64,000 bases of DNA from Onchidella celtica (GCA_963931925.1 OZ007581.1:21419447-21483446), one strand, 5' to 3'. Positions 21,548-35,133 are shown, counted from the stretch's first letter. Made by a program: numbers and translations. The notes: generated by a model from the sequence alone, not told the origin.

Positions 21548-21765
21548 GTGAGACAGCTCATCACAGCTCTAGAAGACTTATGCCAAGTGAAGTTTTATTT
21601 TGATGGTATTAGTGTCATTTGAATGTACTATCGGTAGGATTTGTCGTTAACAGTGTGAATGCGACAGTAATGTAAAAGTCATTAATCTTATGCCTACGTC
21701 TCCGTAGAGAGCTGGGCAAGCTTGTAGATTATTAGGTCTTCAAGTATTGTCTGAACTGTATTCCA
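21548..21765. repeat. Left part of dispersed repeat X, copy B
   Basis: Equivalent of 1830-2035; continues after the CR1-like LINE and the Helitron at 24510. Confidence 0.6.
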
Positions 21766-22477
21766 ACAACTGATTTAGCAAGCTTCTACAACAACCAGCT
21801 CACCAATGTCCTGGACCAGCATGCAGTCGGACTATTAGTCAAAGAACATCTGCTCCATGGTACACACTCGAAATAAAGGAAGCCAAAAAACAGCGTCGGG
21901 CAGCAGAGAGAAAATGGAGAAAAACCAAATTGACTGTACACAAAGAAATCTAACAATGTAAAAGAACTTATCTCAAAAGAGAGAAAAAATTATTTTAATG
22001 CCAAAATTTTAAAATGTACAAGTTCAAAAGCACTTTTTAGTGTCACTAATGACATGAAAGGAAAATCTTCTACATCTTTGCCCTATACAATAGCAACAGC
22101 AAGCCTCCCTGACACATTTGGGCAGTATTTTATTAACAAAATTTCTAGGATCAGGAGTGGTCTAGACGATGACTCATGTACATCTGAGTCCAGTAATGAC
22201 TATTTTAACTGTTTTGATGAGTTTAAGCTTGTAAAGGCGACAGGTCATTTAGTAAAATTGGACCTGCATTACGGAACTCACTACCAAATTCCCTGAGATC
22301 AGCATGCAGTTTAGAGAGTTTTAAAAAACAACTAAAACCTCACCTGTTTAAAAAATATTTAGATAAATGATTTGTGTGAGTGTGACCGTATGTGTGTGTG
22401 CGCGTATGGTGGACAATGTTAAGCGCCTTGAGGCCTCGGCGAAAGGCGCTATATAAATGCTCTTATTATTATTATTA
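21766..22477 (+). mobile_element. CR1/L2-like LINE fragment with (TTA)n tail, copy B
   Basis: As 2036-2759, but it keeps a slightly longer N-terminal piece (FYNNQLTNVLDQHAV). It has the same internal jump from the pre-RT linker to the C-terminus, so the deletion predates the duplication. Confidence 0.8.
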
Positions 22478-22964
22478 CTAGCAAGTATACCCGTTCTACG
22501 AACGGACACGGTGACAAAAACTTGTTAGTTGAGTACCTAAAAAGCTATAACGAAATACCACATATAATGAAAAAAAAAAAAAAAAGACGCAAATATATGA
22601 ACTGAAAAAAAAAATGTTAGTGTATAATAAGCCGCACAAATATCTCCTGGAAAAGAGTGAGTTAAGTACAAAATGTAGTGGGGTTTTTTGGTTGTTGTTT
22701 TTTTGTTTTTGAGAAGATGAAAAAAAAGGTATAGTGGAGTGAAGAAATGATCTGATGTAAATAGCCATGTTGGAATCATATTAGGCCTATAAAGGAGCTA
22801 GCGTCATATAATAAAAGGTACAAACATCACTTACCACATCAGTTGCGGAGAATCTCACTGTAAACAATGTTGTCTGTATATACTCCGGGATGGTCAGGAA
22901 ATTGTTGTGCATGCACTCTCAGATTGTTCCAACTCTACTCAGAGCGACGTATAATTGCCCATGG

Positions 22965-23408
22965 CTAAAAAAGAGTGTGTTCAAAGAGTTGGCTCTTTGT
23001 AATGTTTGCCATGGCTAGCGCATTATTATAAGCTCTTATATTTTGATAAACATGTGAGTTGACATTATGATACGTCATCAAAACTGGTGGTGGTGGTGGA
23101 GGAAATTCAATCACAACTTTTCCATTTCCGCAGCAAAAAGAAGAGCGCTCTGACGACCATCGTAACGCACGACGATGTTCACAGATGACAGCCATTTGCC
23201 CACCGTTGTGTTGTTCTATTACACGATGAATGTTCTCATCAAAATTTTCACTGTCTACTTGTCGTCCACACCCAACATAACCTTTTTTTCTTCGTCGTGC
23301 TCTAGCAGGTTCTCTTTGAATTTGATTTGTATTATCATCGTCTCCATCCAGAATGGCTTGATTAATGATAGGTTGTAACGGTGTTTCATCATGAGCTTGA
23401 GTTGCCAC
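22965..23408 (-). pseudogene. Helitron N-terminal protein remnant, copy B
   Basis: 147 codons, differing from the copy A ORF (3248-3691) at only a few residues. Same ALRWSSERSSFCCGNGKVV block and proline run; the helicase motif VI remnant (GQLYVALSRV) lies downstream at about 22880-22960. Confidence 0.7.
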
Positions 23409-23743
23409 TCCTATTCTATCCGCATCTTCTAGATCTACTTCTACAGTTGCTTCATTCTCAATGTCATTATTTCCTACATCTCTGACAATTCTAGTTTGCT
23501 CTATCTTTCGTAACTGTCAAGTAGTTCTGCTAGTTAATGATGAACGTTTTTTTGAGCAGGGCATGATGAGGCAAATTTTATTTCAAGACGATTAATTTTC
23601 ACAATGTCAATGTACTTTATTTGCTAGATCTAAGCCAATAAAAAGAAAGGTAAACCCGTGGAAGAAAGTTTGCAGAGCTTTAAATCTACTCTCTACTCTA
23701 GATCTGAGCTTCTTACTGAGGTTAAACTAAACACACGGAACTA

Positions 23744-23774
23744 TCTAGATCTAGATCTAGATCTAGATCTAGAT
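23744..23774. repeat. (GATCTA)n microsatellite
   Basis: Five perfect AGATCT-type units between the two 80 bp tandem-repeat units; copy A has only one or two. Confidence 0.85.
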
Positions 23775-24503
23775 ATTTATTGAAAATTTGCAGAGCTTTA
23801 AATCTACTCCTAGATCTGAGCTTCTTACTGAGCTTAAACTACACACACGAAACTATCTAGATCTAGATATTTATTAAATCTATAACGTCTGCATTTTGCT
23901 TTTCCAACTGAAAAACTTCACTTTTGCTAATTTTTGCAATTGTAATCGCCGCGCTTCCATTGTTGTCTTTGTTCCAGCTGATAGTAATGTGTCAATAAAT
24001 GTATTTGTCCGAATTTAAAACATACAAAAAAAAATATCTGAGTATTTATAGTTCGCAGGTTATAGATATATAGGTCTTTTAGCTTCAGTTTTATGTTTTC
24101 CCAGTGACTCCGAAAATTGTTCAGATATGAGAGAGTTCAATTTTTTTTTATTAATGACACAAATGATAATACATTTTTTTTTTAATGAACGAAAGGCAAC
24201 GAAAAATATGAATACTCGAGTACTGGTACTGTTGCTTTCAGGTTGTTAGTGATTACAGGAAACGTATCAAACAGGAAACAGTTCGTACTGGAATGGCCTA
24301 TCGAAAAATCCATTTTTTGCTTTTATTATTTTGTGTTTTAAGTCAATTTGCAATCAAACCAAATATTATTTTGAAAAACAAAAAGTGTCACTCACAGCCT
24401 TTTTTTTGTCCAAATCAACATGGCAAATTTGGTTTGTGTGCGTTTCTTAGTTTTTGAGCCTTAGGTGCCACAATGTTTTGGTGCTAGCTCCATGATAATA
24501 CGA

Positions 24504-24890
24504 TTATTATTATAATGTCCTGAGGACATCTAACGTAGTTGATAGCTAGATATAGAATAATTAAGGGGTTAGTATTTCAGTGGGGGATTTATAAGGATGT
24601 AAGGAATTGATTTAGAATTAGTAATTTAAGTTAGATTTAAATTAGACCTAGAATAGTTCCATACCTGATATGAATTTCTATGGACATGATATTGTTTCCC
24701 ATTCACATATAATATATTTTAACTTATCGTAATGATATTAAATGGTTTGTGACCCCGCACGTCTGTCTTAAAGGTACCCCATACTTATGTAGTAATTAGT
24801 ATATTAGTATGAGTTACACATACAAAAATGCAGTCGAAAACATATCTTCACACAACATAGTCGTTAACTCACTTCATAACAATGAGACAA
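24504..24890. repeat. Right part of dispersed repeat X
   Basis: From TAATGTCCTGAGGACAT on, this aligns with 9044-9400 at roughly 80%. It continues the left part at 21548-21765 once the LINE and Helitron are removed, and is missing from copy A. Confidence 0.6.
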
Positions 24891-26503
24891 GTGCTCTTAA
24901 ATGTATGGTTCCTGAACTTGAAGTTTGGTCCAGAGCAGGTAATTGTGTCCACAATGGTACAAACGCTACTAAAAGGCGTATATTTACAAATTCAAAACAG
25001 TCAAATCATTCCAAAAAGTGTAATATCACAGAGAAGTGAAAAAAAAAAAAAGTACACCTACTCAAGCTGTCTCTATCATTGTTGTAGGAAATGAAAAAAA
25101 AAAAATGGCCAAGGTAGCAATAATATCAACTTTTATTGTCTCTGTCTTATTTTCATGCTCAGGTTTTCTGAAAGAATTAAAATATTATGTCTCCAAAATT
25201 TCTTTCAGGCCAGTTAATGAACATTTAAAGGTACAACATGACACTAAATGTCATACCAAAGACAAAAAAAAAAAATTAAGCGTTGCTGCTTGATCTTGTT
25301 TAGTAGATCTATGCAGCACATCATGTCCCTTCTGGGAGAGGGTAAAATCTACAACTTAATTTACAAATTCATACAATTTTGAGAATTTCACCAACGTGAT
25401 ACAATTCATGAAACGATTTTGTGAAGTGGCTGTTGTGTGCCGACGCGCCGTAAAAACCCAAACTTAAACTAGAAGTGTTTCTGATATTTTTCACTGAAAT
25501 TAGTTCTTCTGCGTTCTTCGTGTCAGGAGGCCTGTAGCCTGTATGTACTCCTGAGATCCTCTGCTATCCCATATATTTAGCTTAGTGTAGTGCCGCACTT
25601 TGGTGCCAGCTGTCTTCCCTCTGTTCTTTGTATAGGAGGATATGTTCTGCATTCTCTGGGGAATTTCCACATGGGCATGTCTCAGTTTCTCCAACATTGA
25701 ATCTCTTGCAAAGATGCTGCCGGAGTCTGTTATGTCCAGTCTTAGCCTAAAGACTACACTAAAAGTAGAAGTCCATATTAAAACAACAGATAAAACTGGT
25801 TAGTGGACACTAAACTACAGTGCCCAACACTGTCTGGACTAACTCTTCCTACCACAGTAATAGTATCGTTTGTATCTATCTATACTATATTATAGTAATA
25901 TATTTGTGGACCAGATGATTCGTTGCAAAAGACTTATGAACACTCAGACTTCAAATTTAATGTAGTGCATCAGAATGGCTGTAAGGGTGCAAAGTTTTTA
26001 ATAGAAGTCTCAAATCGGTGAAGTTTTTTTTTATAGGAAATCTATTGCTTTCGAGCCATGGTTCGCCATTTTAAGTTTCATTGACGCTAGATCGAAGAGA
26101 GAAAGAGAGAGAGAGAAAAAGAACGGTGGGTTCACAGGTTTATCAGGATAAATGCCGGGTGCCTTAGAATCAAAAAAGCGCGATCGAAACTTTCACTCGA
26201 TGACTGCTTCGCCTCGTCTTCGTTCTTCGTCTTAAACATTAAACATCGCATCCATGTATTTTGTAAGGATCCGTAATCTGAAAAATTTATGTTTATTGGT
26301 GCAAATGCATGAAAATAAGACAGAGACAATAAAAGTTGATATTCTAGCTCGGCATTTTCTTTATTTGAGTTTGTAAAAAAATAGCATTGTTTGGATCTCT
26401 CACGCTGCGAAACCTGTACACGAGAATCCCCAAAATTGTCTTATCTTGTCACTCGAGTACTTAAACATGAAGCAATAACAGTATAACGTAGATTTTTTTC
26501 AAT
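24891..26503. other. Copy B-only sequence, no gene recognised
   Basis: Open frames here (for example 24809-25039, 25036-25293, 26132-26329) are short and run through A-rich tracts. A GAGCCATGGTTCGCCATTTTAAG word near 26054 resembles the Helitron interior at 16966-16990. A (GA)n stretch lies at 26096-26118. The whole segment is deleted in copy A. Confidence 0.5.
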
Positions 26504-26542
26504 AATTTTGGTGAATTTCATTTGATTTCATCTTATTTCACA

Positions 26543-26730
26543 GAAAAAAACACTTGGCAGCCATCATTTCTAGTCTTGAAATGTCACTTGTACTAATGCA
26601 ACACTATTCACAGTTTGCCGAGAATGCTGTCAAGACACATAATGACGTACTGTACATGAATCAAATTATTGAGATTGAAGCACACTTCGTTCCTTACAAA
26701 GAGAATGTTTTTTCAGTAACTATATTCTGA
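26543..26730 (+). pseudogene. Exon-like piece, copy B
   Basis: Equivalent of 4163-4351 with the same acceptor, but one base shorter near its start, which shifts the frame relative to copy A. Unrecognised. Confidence 0.2.
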
Positions 26731-29700
26731 GACTATAGCATAAAGAAATAAGTTGTAATCAAAAGCTGCCAGCATTCCTATGGTTACAGAATTGAATGCT
26801 GACCATAAACTATGATTTTCAGACACATTTATTATGTGCAACATTAAAAAATCAGTTGGGTGAGACAGAGTCATTTTACTAGCGGAGAACCTGGTTTCTT
26901 CTGCAGGCTCAAGATATATATTCCATAACCAATAACCAATGTACATTAATTACAGCTTTTGTCTTAATCAAATGAAAATTTACATGCTATAAAATATGCC
27001 CTATAAGAGCGATAGTTGTTTTGTGCGTAATGATGAATGTGGATAGCACATGTGAATGAGATTGCGATATTTACAGTGGGAAAAGGAAATCTTCAGAGAG
27101 ATGATAAAACAGGAAATATGAATATTTAGCAAAATTTTAAGACCACACTGAATGAAAAATTCACCCCTGAAAATTATGAAATCAACGAAACATTTAATAC
27201 TAGTTTCTTTACGCATAATGGAAATAGCTGCAAGGGAACCATTAATTGCAACACTGGATGCACAAATGCAATCACGAAGGTAAATTCTTTATATTTTCTG
27301 AAACAAGAATAAAAGCAAAACTAACTAGACTTCTAACACTGACAACTGGGATCTTCATGTGATATGACAAACAGCAAAGCCTAAAAAAACCAAAGCCACA
27401 CTCCCCTGGTCAAGTTCATAGCACTCATATGGATACAAACGAAAAAATTATAAAATATGCAGCAGGTGGTAGGCCTTGTGTTCATCAGTTCGGTGCTGTT
27501 GTTATTGCCTCTGCTTCATAGCATCTTGAAGTTTGTTATGGGAACCAAAACTTTTAGAAATTTAAAGAATCAACAATGAATTTATAATTTCAGTGTTTAC
27601 CCTTTATTGTGAAGACGAATTGTGGTGCGAACTGTTGACGACGACGATATGCGAGCAAGTCGATGGACTAAATATATGACAAACTGATGCGTCTCAGGGT
27701 TCGATGTCTCGGAGTCGGATGCTACATTTATTATGCCATCAGAAAGTCCAATTTTTCCCCGTTAAGTACATAAAAAGTTCCTACACATTAGATTTAGCTA
27801 CAATATCATAAAAATTCAATGAAATCCATGTTGCAACTTTCTACGTGATCAGATCCAAACCAGACTACGGTTGTATCGTCTGTGGATCAGCTGAACCATC
27901 ATGCCTTGAAATGCTAGACCCTGTGCACTAGCCACCACAAAGGGATGAATCGTTTCCACACCTCTCTGTATGTGGAGCCAAATGAAGCGTCCATATCTGA
28001 CAGAAACTTTCTCTTCAGTAGGGATTAAAAATGATGATATCCGTTTACAATTTAGTTTTCAACCAAACATGCCATACATTCAGTATCTTTAAGGTGTTAC
28101 CCTTGCTTTTTTTGCTTCGCATTCAGTCTTTGCTGGTGAATCCCGAAATCCAACCATATCCCACATGTCTTAACATGTGGCGAAATATCATAAAAACCAC
28201 AGAAAAACTTCTATGATTATTGTTGGGGTTTTATTTCTCACGCGGGGCTTTGCAACATACAACCTTTTCTTTTTGCCCATTTTTGACATATGTGGCGGTG
28301 TCACGAGCTGGAATTCCCGAACACAATTAGTTGGGTGCCTCACAAAATGCGTGTTTCCGTTTAGTCAACGGTCACACAGTCATCACTCTTAGGCTGATCA
28401 CTCAAATTTGAGAGGTGTCTGGAGAATCTTGTCTGGAACAAGAAGAAGCTTCAAACATGCAGTTCTGACTGTCTAGGAACTGGTGAAATCAATGTTCGGT
28501 TATGTCTTATTTTGTGCTGTTCGGTATTTAGATCTACTGCTTCTCGTTTCTAGAGTGTGCTCAGACACGTATTATAAGAGCGATAGTTGTTTTGTGCGTA
28601 ATGATGAATGTGGATAGCACGTGTGAATGAAATTGCGATATGGTAAATTGTGAGCCAGGAGCGGCCAGTGTGATTATAATTCTGTTTCCAGGTGTGGGTA
28701 GCTTGATTTCATCTTTAGTTCTACAGTAAGTTATTATAAGTAAAATTGTTTACGTAACATAACATTGTTAGAAGCTACCTAGTAGGGTGACGTGTCGGTG
28801 CCTTCGTGAGCGGTATGCTGGTGATTATGTATGCATACGTACCACTATAATGTGTTTCCATACCCAATCATTGCTGGGCTACATAATTTTTCTTGTTTTT
28901 TTTTATTGTAATAAAATGTGGTCCCTGTCACCCTGCTTTGTAAGATCGTGAGCAACCACCACGGTGATGAGAGTTGGTTAAATCCCATCCCATTACACAT
29001 AAACCAAATTTCGCATGTCCGAAGAACAACACCGTCCCAGAAACTTACAAACAAGTGTTTAGAGAAGTAATCAGTATTTATTACCCTGACTCCAAGCCTT
29101 TTTTACAGGGCTCCTAAGACAATGATTAGGTAGGAGTAACCTCATTCTTTAGTGCAGACACTCAGTCTCTATACCACGGAAATTAATGCAGTCCAGTTCG
29201 TGCTTCTTTTCGCTGTCCTGTCTCCAGGCTTTGAAACCGTCTTCTAATATGAACTTCATACAAAATAATCTCTGTTTGATCTCTGACCAAACTGGCATCA
29301 AATGAAATGAAGGAGCACACTGATAGGCTGTCCGTCGAGTTTCCTAATCTGTCTCAGTCGCGTGAGTCCACGTGGGTGCGTAAGACAGTACTTTTCAACA
29401 ATAAAAATGAGCTTCCCATTCATATAAATCATATTTAGTAAATCAAACCTAGGACATTAGGCAAGAAAAAAAATAATCAGTTCAATCATTGAAAATTTTC
29501 ATGCTCCTGTGGCAAAACAAAAAAACATGATATTTTAAACATGATTTTCAACAATGTGCAATGTCAACAAGTAATGATTCAGTAGCCATAGGATGCCCCC
29601 AGAAATTGGACAAATTGAGTAAAAAAAATGATCTGGCCCAATGTGTCCTGTTTTGTCTTGTTTTTTTTTTAAAGCAGTTCATGTTATAGGTTTTGCTTCA

Positions 29701-30553
29701 GAAGGGTCTGTCAAGAATGATGTCTATGAAGCCCACAAAGCTCCACAGGGCTGTATATGAAAGATTACTAATTATTGCAAAATGGTTTAACATTTCACGT
29801 CACTATTTGCATTATTTGTCATGTTCATAGATAAAATTATGAAAATTCCTTCTGCAATGAACTTGAGTTGGGCATGTTGCAACTCTTCTTTGTGGAATCG
29901 GTGTGGTTACAATCAAATTAAGATAAACGAGTTCTTCAATTTAAGCGTTGCAAAACTTGTGTTGACACTTAACGGATGAGTTGATCTTGATTGTCCGTTG
30001 AAAGCCACTAGCTTTATTTTCACTCCCAGTCGCGCAGTGGCACAAGATGTCATGGATTATGCTCCTGAAGCGTAAATACCAACAACAAACATGGAAATGC
30101 CGATGGGCCAGTTCAGAGCAATCCTAACAAAACTGGGAGACGCGGATACATACCCTCCCACCCCATTCTCCCAACGCCTAAATCTCTCCTCTCCATCAAA
30201 CTCAAACCCTCCCACCTACCCCTCCAAAAAAACCTAGTCGCCCACAAAGTTCCTCCCAAAAAATAAAATTGTAGGCTTCAAGGTAAGACACTTAATTACC
30301 TCATGACCCATTTTTTTATTTATGCAGAATTTATGCACGAGAGAAAATAAGCCCACTGAGTGCCAGCACAATTGAGGCCTGTGTGTTTGTAAATTAATTA
30401 CAAAAAAAGTTTTTAAACCAAAGTGTATTAACTCCCTTACTGAGATGGCACGCGCTCAGCCAACTACTAGGTTCTATTGTTTACACTAGACTTATGGAAT
30501 CAAAAACATGTGCCACTTAAGCCATGACCAAGCCATTAAGGCCAAGGAAGGGG
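26731..30553. other. Anonymous sequence, copy B equivalent of 4352-8240
   Basis: Nothing recognised apart from the templated insertion at 27002-27070 and the dispersed repeat equivalent around 28185-28290. Confidence 0.5.
27002..27070. repeat. 69 bp templated insertion copied from 28573-28641
   Basis: TATAAGAGCGATAGTTG... to ATTGCGATAT matches 28573-28641 with about two mismatches. Copy A has a different ~15 base sequence at this site (4621-4636). Confidence 0.75.
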
Positions 30554-30582
30554 GCTTTTGTGACGTCAGGTTAACCAATGGG
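30554..30582 (+). promoter_or_regulatory. CRE plus CCAAT promoter-like cluster, copy B
   Basis: TGACGTCA at 30561-30568 and CCAAT at 30575-30579, as in copy A. Confidence 0.3.
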
Positions 30583-31087
30583 TGACATTAGCAGACCGTT
30601 GACTAGCAGGACAGCGGAAGCAGACGCAACAGTAAACAAAACATCGTGGACCATTAAGAATATAGGAGAATCTAAATAAACTTAAAGAATTGGAGGGATT
30701 CCATCTTTAAATATCAGGCATTGATGAAAAGGGACATGTAAGTTTTGATTTAAGGGGGGGGGGGCGAGAGGGGGGTTGGGAATTATATTTTGATCTATGT
30801 CACACCTAAGACAGTTAAATTGAAAACCAATGATAAAGCAGGCATGCCGATCTTGCTGCAGGGGTCTAGCCAGCGGCGGGGACCTTACTTTGTTAATGCT
30901 AGACAGACAGTGACAGGGTTCAGTGTTTTCAACTAGATAGAAATCAATATGGAATTATGACTGGTCTTGTTGATTGGAAGCCATGCTACTATAATTGATA
31001 TTCAAAGCTCTTGGTTTCCCTGGCTTAATACAAGCCATCAATCTAGGTCAATCTAGAGAGGATGATTTTACCAGGAATGAAATTTTG

Positions 31088-31735
31088 TTAACTGTCTTTA
31101 CTTGGTGAGACTGGGAATCACAGCTCTAAAACCTATGCCATGTGGTTTTATTTTGATGGTATGAGTGTCATTTGAATTTAGGATTCGTCGTTAAAAGTAT
31201 GAATGCGACAGTGATGTAAATGTCATTAATCCTATGCCTACGTCTCCGTAGTGAGCTAGGCAAGTTGGTAAATTGTAAGGTCTTCAAGTATTGTTTGATG
31301 TCTACAGCTTCTATATGATCTGTAAGAATTACTTAAGTGCCTTTGGCATAATGATAGATAATGTCCTGAGGACATTTTAACGTAGTTGATACTGCTAGAT
31401 CTAGAATAATTAAAGGCTTAGTATTTCAGTGGGGGATTTATAAGGATGAAAGGAATTGATTTAGATTTGGTTTAGATCATCTAATTAGACTCAATTAGAT
31501 TTGCATTAGATCTAGAATACTTCCAGACTTAATATGAATTTCTATGGATATTGTTTTTCGTGATATTGTTTCACAGTCACATATATATTTTTAACATATC
31601 GTAAATACATCCGTGCTTGTGGCCTTGCAGGCATGACAAAAAAGTTACCATTTCGTTATTTAGTAACTAGTACAAAAATGCATTCGAAAACACAACCTAG
31701 TAAATGCTAAATCCCACTTCATGACAGCTCTGCCC
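31088..31735. repeat. Dispersed repeat X, uninterrupted copy (B)
   Basis: Near-identical to 8788-9400. Confidence 0.6.
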
Positions 31736-32127
31736 GGGAGAACTATCTTTATTACTTATAATGATCTAGATCTAGGACACTAAGTCAAGTTCCTTCCATA
31801 GACAAACAAATATAATGACAGAATCAGTATCGAATCGGATTCCGCGCCAACTCTGGTTTGTTTACTCTTTTTTGGCTAAAGTTTACAGGCAATCCATGTT
31901 TTCGTTGATCCACAAATTGCTGCCTTCGGCGATAGTACTTAAAATAGATTAAATAAGACGTCCCTGTTCTAAAAGCATGTGTTTGTGTGTGTAATATTAT
32001 GATTCAGACTCTTTTATTTTCGTGATTCTTACATTTTCGTGATTCAATGAATCCATAAATTAAGTCTGCTATTGTAATCCCCGTTCAAAGAATCTGAAAG
32101 ACAGGTATCATTTTAGGCTTGGATTTG

Positions 32128-32226
32128 TTTACTTTTGCCGTACTGTCTAGGTCGAAGCACACTTGCCGTAAGTTGGCTTTACTTTAGCCGCACTGTCTTG
32201 GTGGAGGCAGGCTTAGCGTAAGTTGG
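32128..32226. repeat. Two ~49 bp tandem units, copy B
   Basis: Same as 9813-9911. Confidence 0.7.
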
Positions 32227-33121
32227 TCGCCATCTTTACTTCAGCTGCCAACGACGCCACGCGGAGACTTGCGTAGCGCTAGTGTCACCTCTAGCTATAT
32301 TATATTTTTACTGTATACATGTGTAATATTATGAGATTTGGAGAATGGTTCCGTACTTTGGTGGATGATCTTACAAAGCAATATAGAATATATGGTAATA
32401 TAGTGTTTGCGCTGAATTGAAACCATGGCGTAAGCTTTTAAATGAATAACATCACCATTCATAGGCTTGAAATGCTATTTGCAAACGATATTTAAGTATG
32501 GGTTATAACTATATTTATATGAAATATATCGGTAAAAATATTTGACGTATATCGGGGCGGTGTTCACATAGATTGTGTTCCTTTATCGTGGATGCTTTGA
32601 CTCGCCCTTAGATACAAGGATTTTTTTATTTTTATAGACAGGAAATCTTCAATCTTAAAAGTTATTAGCTGGTATTTAAAAGAATGAATAATAAATTTGG
32701 AATCTGCATTAGTTGATTATAAAACAAAACAAAAATGCATGCCTTTGTATATTATTTATGTAGCCTGCAAATTTAAAAGAAAATCTAGTTCTAAGAGGTT
32801 GAATTGATCAAACTTACAGAAAACTAGGTGAGTTCGAACATGAGTCCCCTCTTGCAGACATCGGAAGACAGCAGACTACGCCCTACGCAGTTGGCTCTTT
32901 TGCAAATGATTTGTTGTTTTGTTTTTTGTTTTTTTTATAATCTTCGTGTAAACAATAATGATTAGATCCGATTGATTAGATTAGGATTAGTGGGCATTTT
33001 ACGAGTTAGCCTAGCGAAGTAAAATGCGAGATTAGATCTATCTAGATTTAGGCCTATCGAAATCTGGATTCAGATGGTGATTCCACATTGTAAGTAGCAG
33101 TACAAATATTGATTGAGTAAT

Positions 33122-33592
33122 GTAGCTGAGTTGCCCGGCTCTGCGCGGTATATTAGTTTCAGTTTTATTTTATTTTTGTTTGTTTGTTTGTTTTTAGATA
33201 AGTTTTACAGCTCTACCTTTGTGCGTTGACATCCTGCGCATCCCGTCAGCATCCGTCAAAATTAATGGCGCACGGGTTATGTTTGTTTGTTAGTGAACAC
33301 ATCGCAGGAAGTGATAACGTCATGTTTAGGCGGAAGTGGGCTATTATTAGAAACATACATCAATATCTTATTGATCGTAAATTTCGGATCAAATGCTCTC
33401 GTGAATTTAGTCTTGAATTATAACCGCATTTACCGATTAACTCAGAAATAACAAACGGTTTTGTTTGTGTATAGCGATAGGAACAATGTTCGCTATCCCA
33501 TAATTCTTTTTGCCAAATTTCAGGTCGGTGCATTGTGTAGTTTCCGATTCCATAGGACTATTAGGGGTTTTGTTCTAGCTTTATTATATAGA
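33122..33592 (-). mobile_element. Short non-autonomous Helitron (copy B)
   Basis: Same element as 10807-11312, without the 45 bp templated insertion; 5' TCTATATAATAAAG at 33592, 3' end at 33122. Confidence 0.65.
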
Positions 33593-34345
33593 TTGTTTTT
33601 ATATAGATTGTTTTGATCAGTGGTTTGATGTTTTTGTGGACACAGTAAAGTCGTATTAAAATCTCATAGGGTGTAATAGGGGCTTTTTACTGCTTGGAGG
33701 CTACCTGGCAGTAAATAATATGCAACTGGATAGTGATCTGAGTTTTCATATCTACCAAAATCTATCAGTGACCAGTGGCAAGCGTCTGTTATAATGTTAA
33801 TGACATTCTGTTGAATCAGCAATATTATTTTTGACTACCAAATACCTGTACATGTAGAAAGTTGCATTTCTTCCACGTCATCCTTATTTTGATGATATAC
33901 TGTCATGTTGTAGTGAATAATGTCTGTTTGTTTATTCTAGGATGCCACAGAACTATTTATATTGTATAGTTTTCATTAGTTACACTTACAGCATCATTTT
34001 TTTTTATCATCTCTAGCCAAGAAAGGTTGCCTGAGAAGAACATTGCTACCATGAGTATTGTAGCTTCTTGCATGTTGAAAGGTTGAGCGCAGAAAGGTGA
34101 GGACATTGTATTATGAGCTGATCTTTTGGTGTATTTTGGCCAAATTTTTGTCTGATTTATTTTCTATCTGTTATCTACTTTGTCTGTGCACTGGGTGACT
34201 TAATAAGATCAAGGTACCTGTCAGTACTTACTGCTGAAGATATAATAATTATTATGTTCTTGACTTTACCAGTGAATTAATCATTCGTATCATTAGGTCG
34301 CTGCAGGATTCTAAACGGCCAACTCGGTTTTTGTAAATTTTACAG

Positions 34346-34411
34346 GAGAGTGGAAAAACTCAAAAGCGAGGCTATTATACACATTTTGGAGCTGGGAATC
34401 GGTATTGATAC
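34346..34411 (+). CDS. Possible internal exon, unrecognised (copy B)
   Basis: Equivalent of 12082-12147, same acceptor and KLKSEAIIHILELG codons. Here the open frame runs on to 34550. Confidence 0.2.
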
Positions 34412-34824
34412 CAAAAATTTTTCCCATTACAGGGCTTATTTTATTTATAGGATGTGTCATGTGATGTCACTCTTAATTCCGGGAAAAAAAAACCCAGCAC
34501 ACTGCGTTTTCAGAGTTAGCCGTTTAGAATCCTGCAGCAACGAAATTTAGTTATAGAGAAATTTTTTTGCCTTACTCAATGGAATCCTGATTTCCCAGTT
34601 GGTTTAATGTAGAGACCACGTAATGGTAAAAATACTGCAATGAAAAATAAAGAACACAATAAATTAACCGACTGAAAACTGAGACATCAGTATTGTCATG
34701 AGACTATGACACAATGGCTTAAAATATGAACAAATTAATTTTTTGTCAAAAAACCGTTTCACCCACAGGACTGGAAGCATGAGACCCAGAGGATAAGAGA
34801 AAAATAGACACAGATCATACCATC

Positions 34825-35133
34825 ATGTGGCAGAACTTTTTCAATGAAGAAATTGTATACCCATTACACTTAGCACTGTGGAAAAGCAGAATGCAAAGAA
34901 GAGGAGAAGGCATCTTAGAAGATGAGAAGGCACTTAACAGACATTACCATATAGTATATACCAGGAAATTTGAGTGCCCCTGTTGCGACACTCTTCTTGT
35001 TTCGTTTGTAGTAAAATGTGGTCCCTGTCATCAAAAAGATCCTGGTGTGGTGTTGCTTTGTAAGAGTCCATCACAGTTCAGTTTCCATTCTCTAAATCTC
35101 ATTATATTACACACGTATACAGTAAATTTATAG
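34825..35133 (+). CDS. Hypothetical 102-codon open frame
   Basis: Starts MWQNFFNEEIVYPLH and contains the paired-cysteine stretch FECPCCDTLLV...KCGPCHQ. Copy A carries a stop in its first quarter (12623-12829 remains open). No family recognised. It may be a last exon: the acceptor-like TTTCACCCACAG lies at 34757-34768. Confidence 0.25.
   Translation: MWQNFFNEEIVYPLHLALWKSRMQRRGEGILEDEKALNRHYHIVYTRKFECPCCDTLLVSFVVKCGPCHQKDPGVVLLCKSPSQFSFHSLNLIILHTYTVNL

Larger units (their letters stand above)
22478..24503 (-). mobile_element. Helitron, both ends present (copy B)
   Basis: The 3' end is CTAG (22478-22481) with the CCGTTC/GAACGG hairpin at 22491-22505. The proposed 5' end is TCGTATTATCATGG reading minus from 24503, next to host TTATTATTATAATG. 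The element would thus split the LINE's TTA tail exactly between A and T, as Helitrons do. About 2.0 kb, non-autonomous, with one remnant ORF. The 5' end is less certain than the 3' end. Confidence 0.7.

Noticed and set aside
23744-23774. Possible CRISPR-like or satellite array
   Set aside because: A short perfect microsatellite without spacers; the window is eukaryotic.
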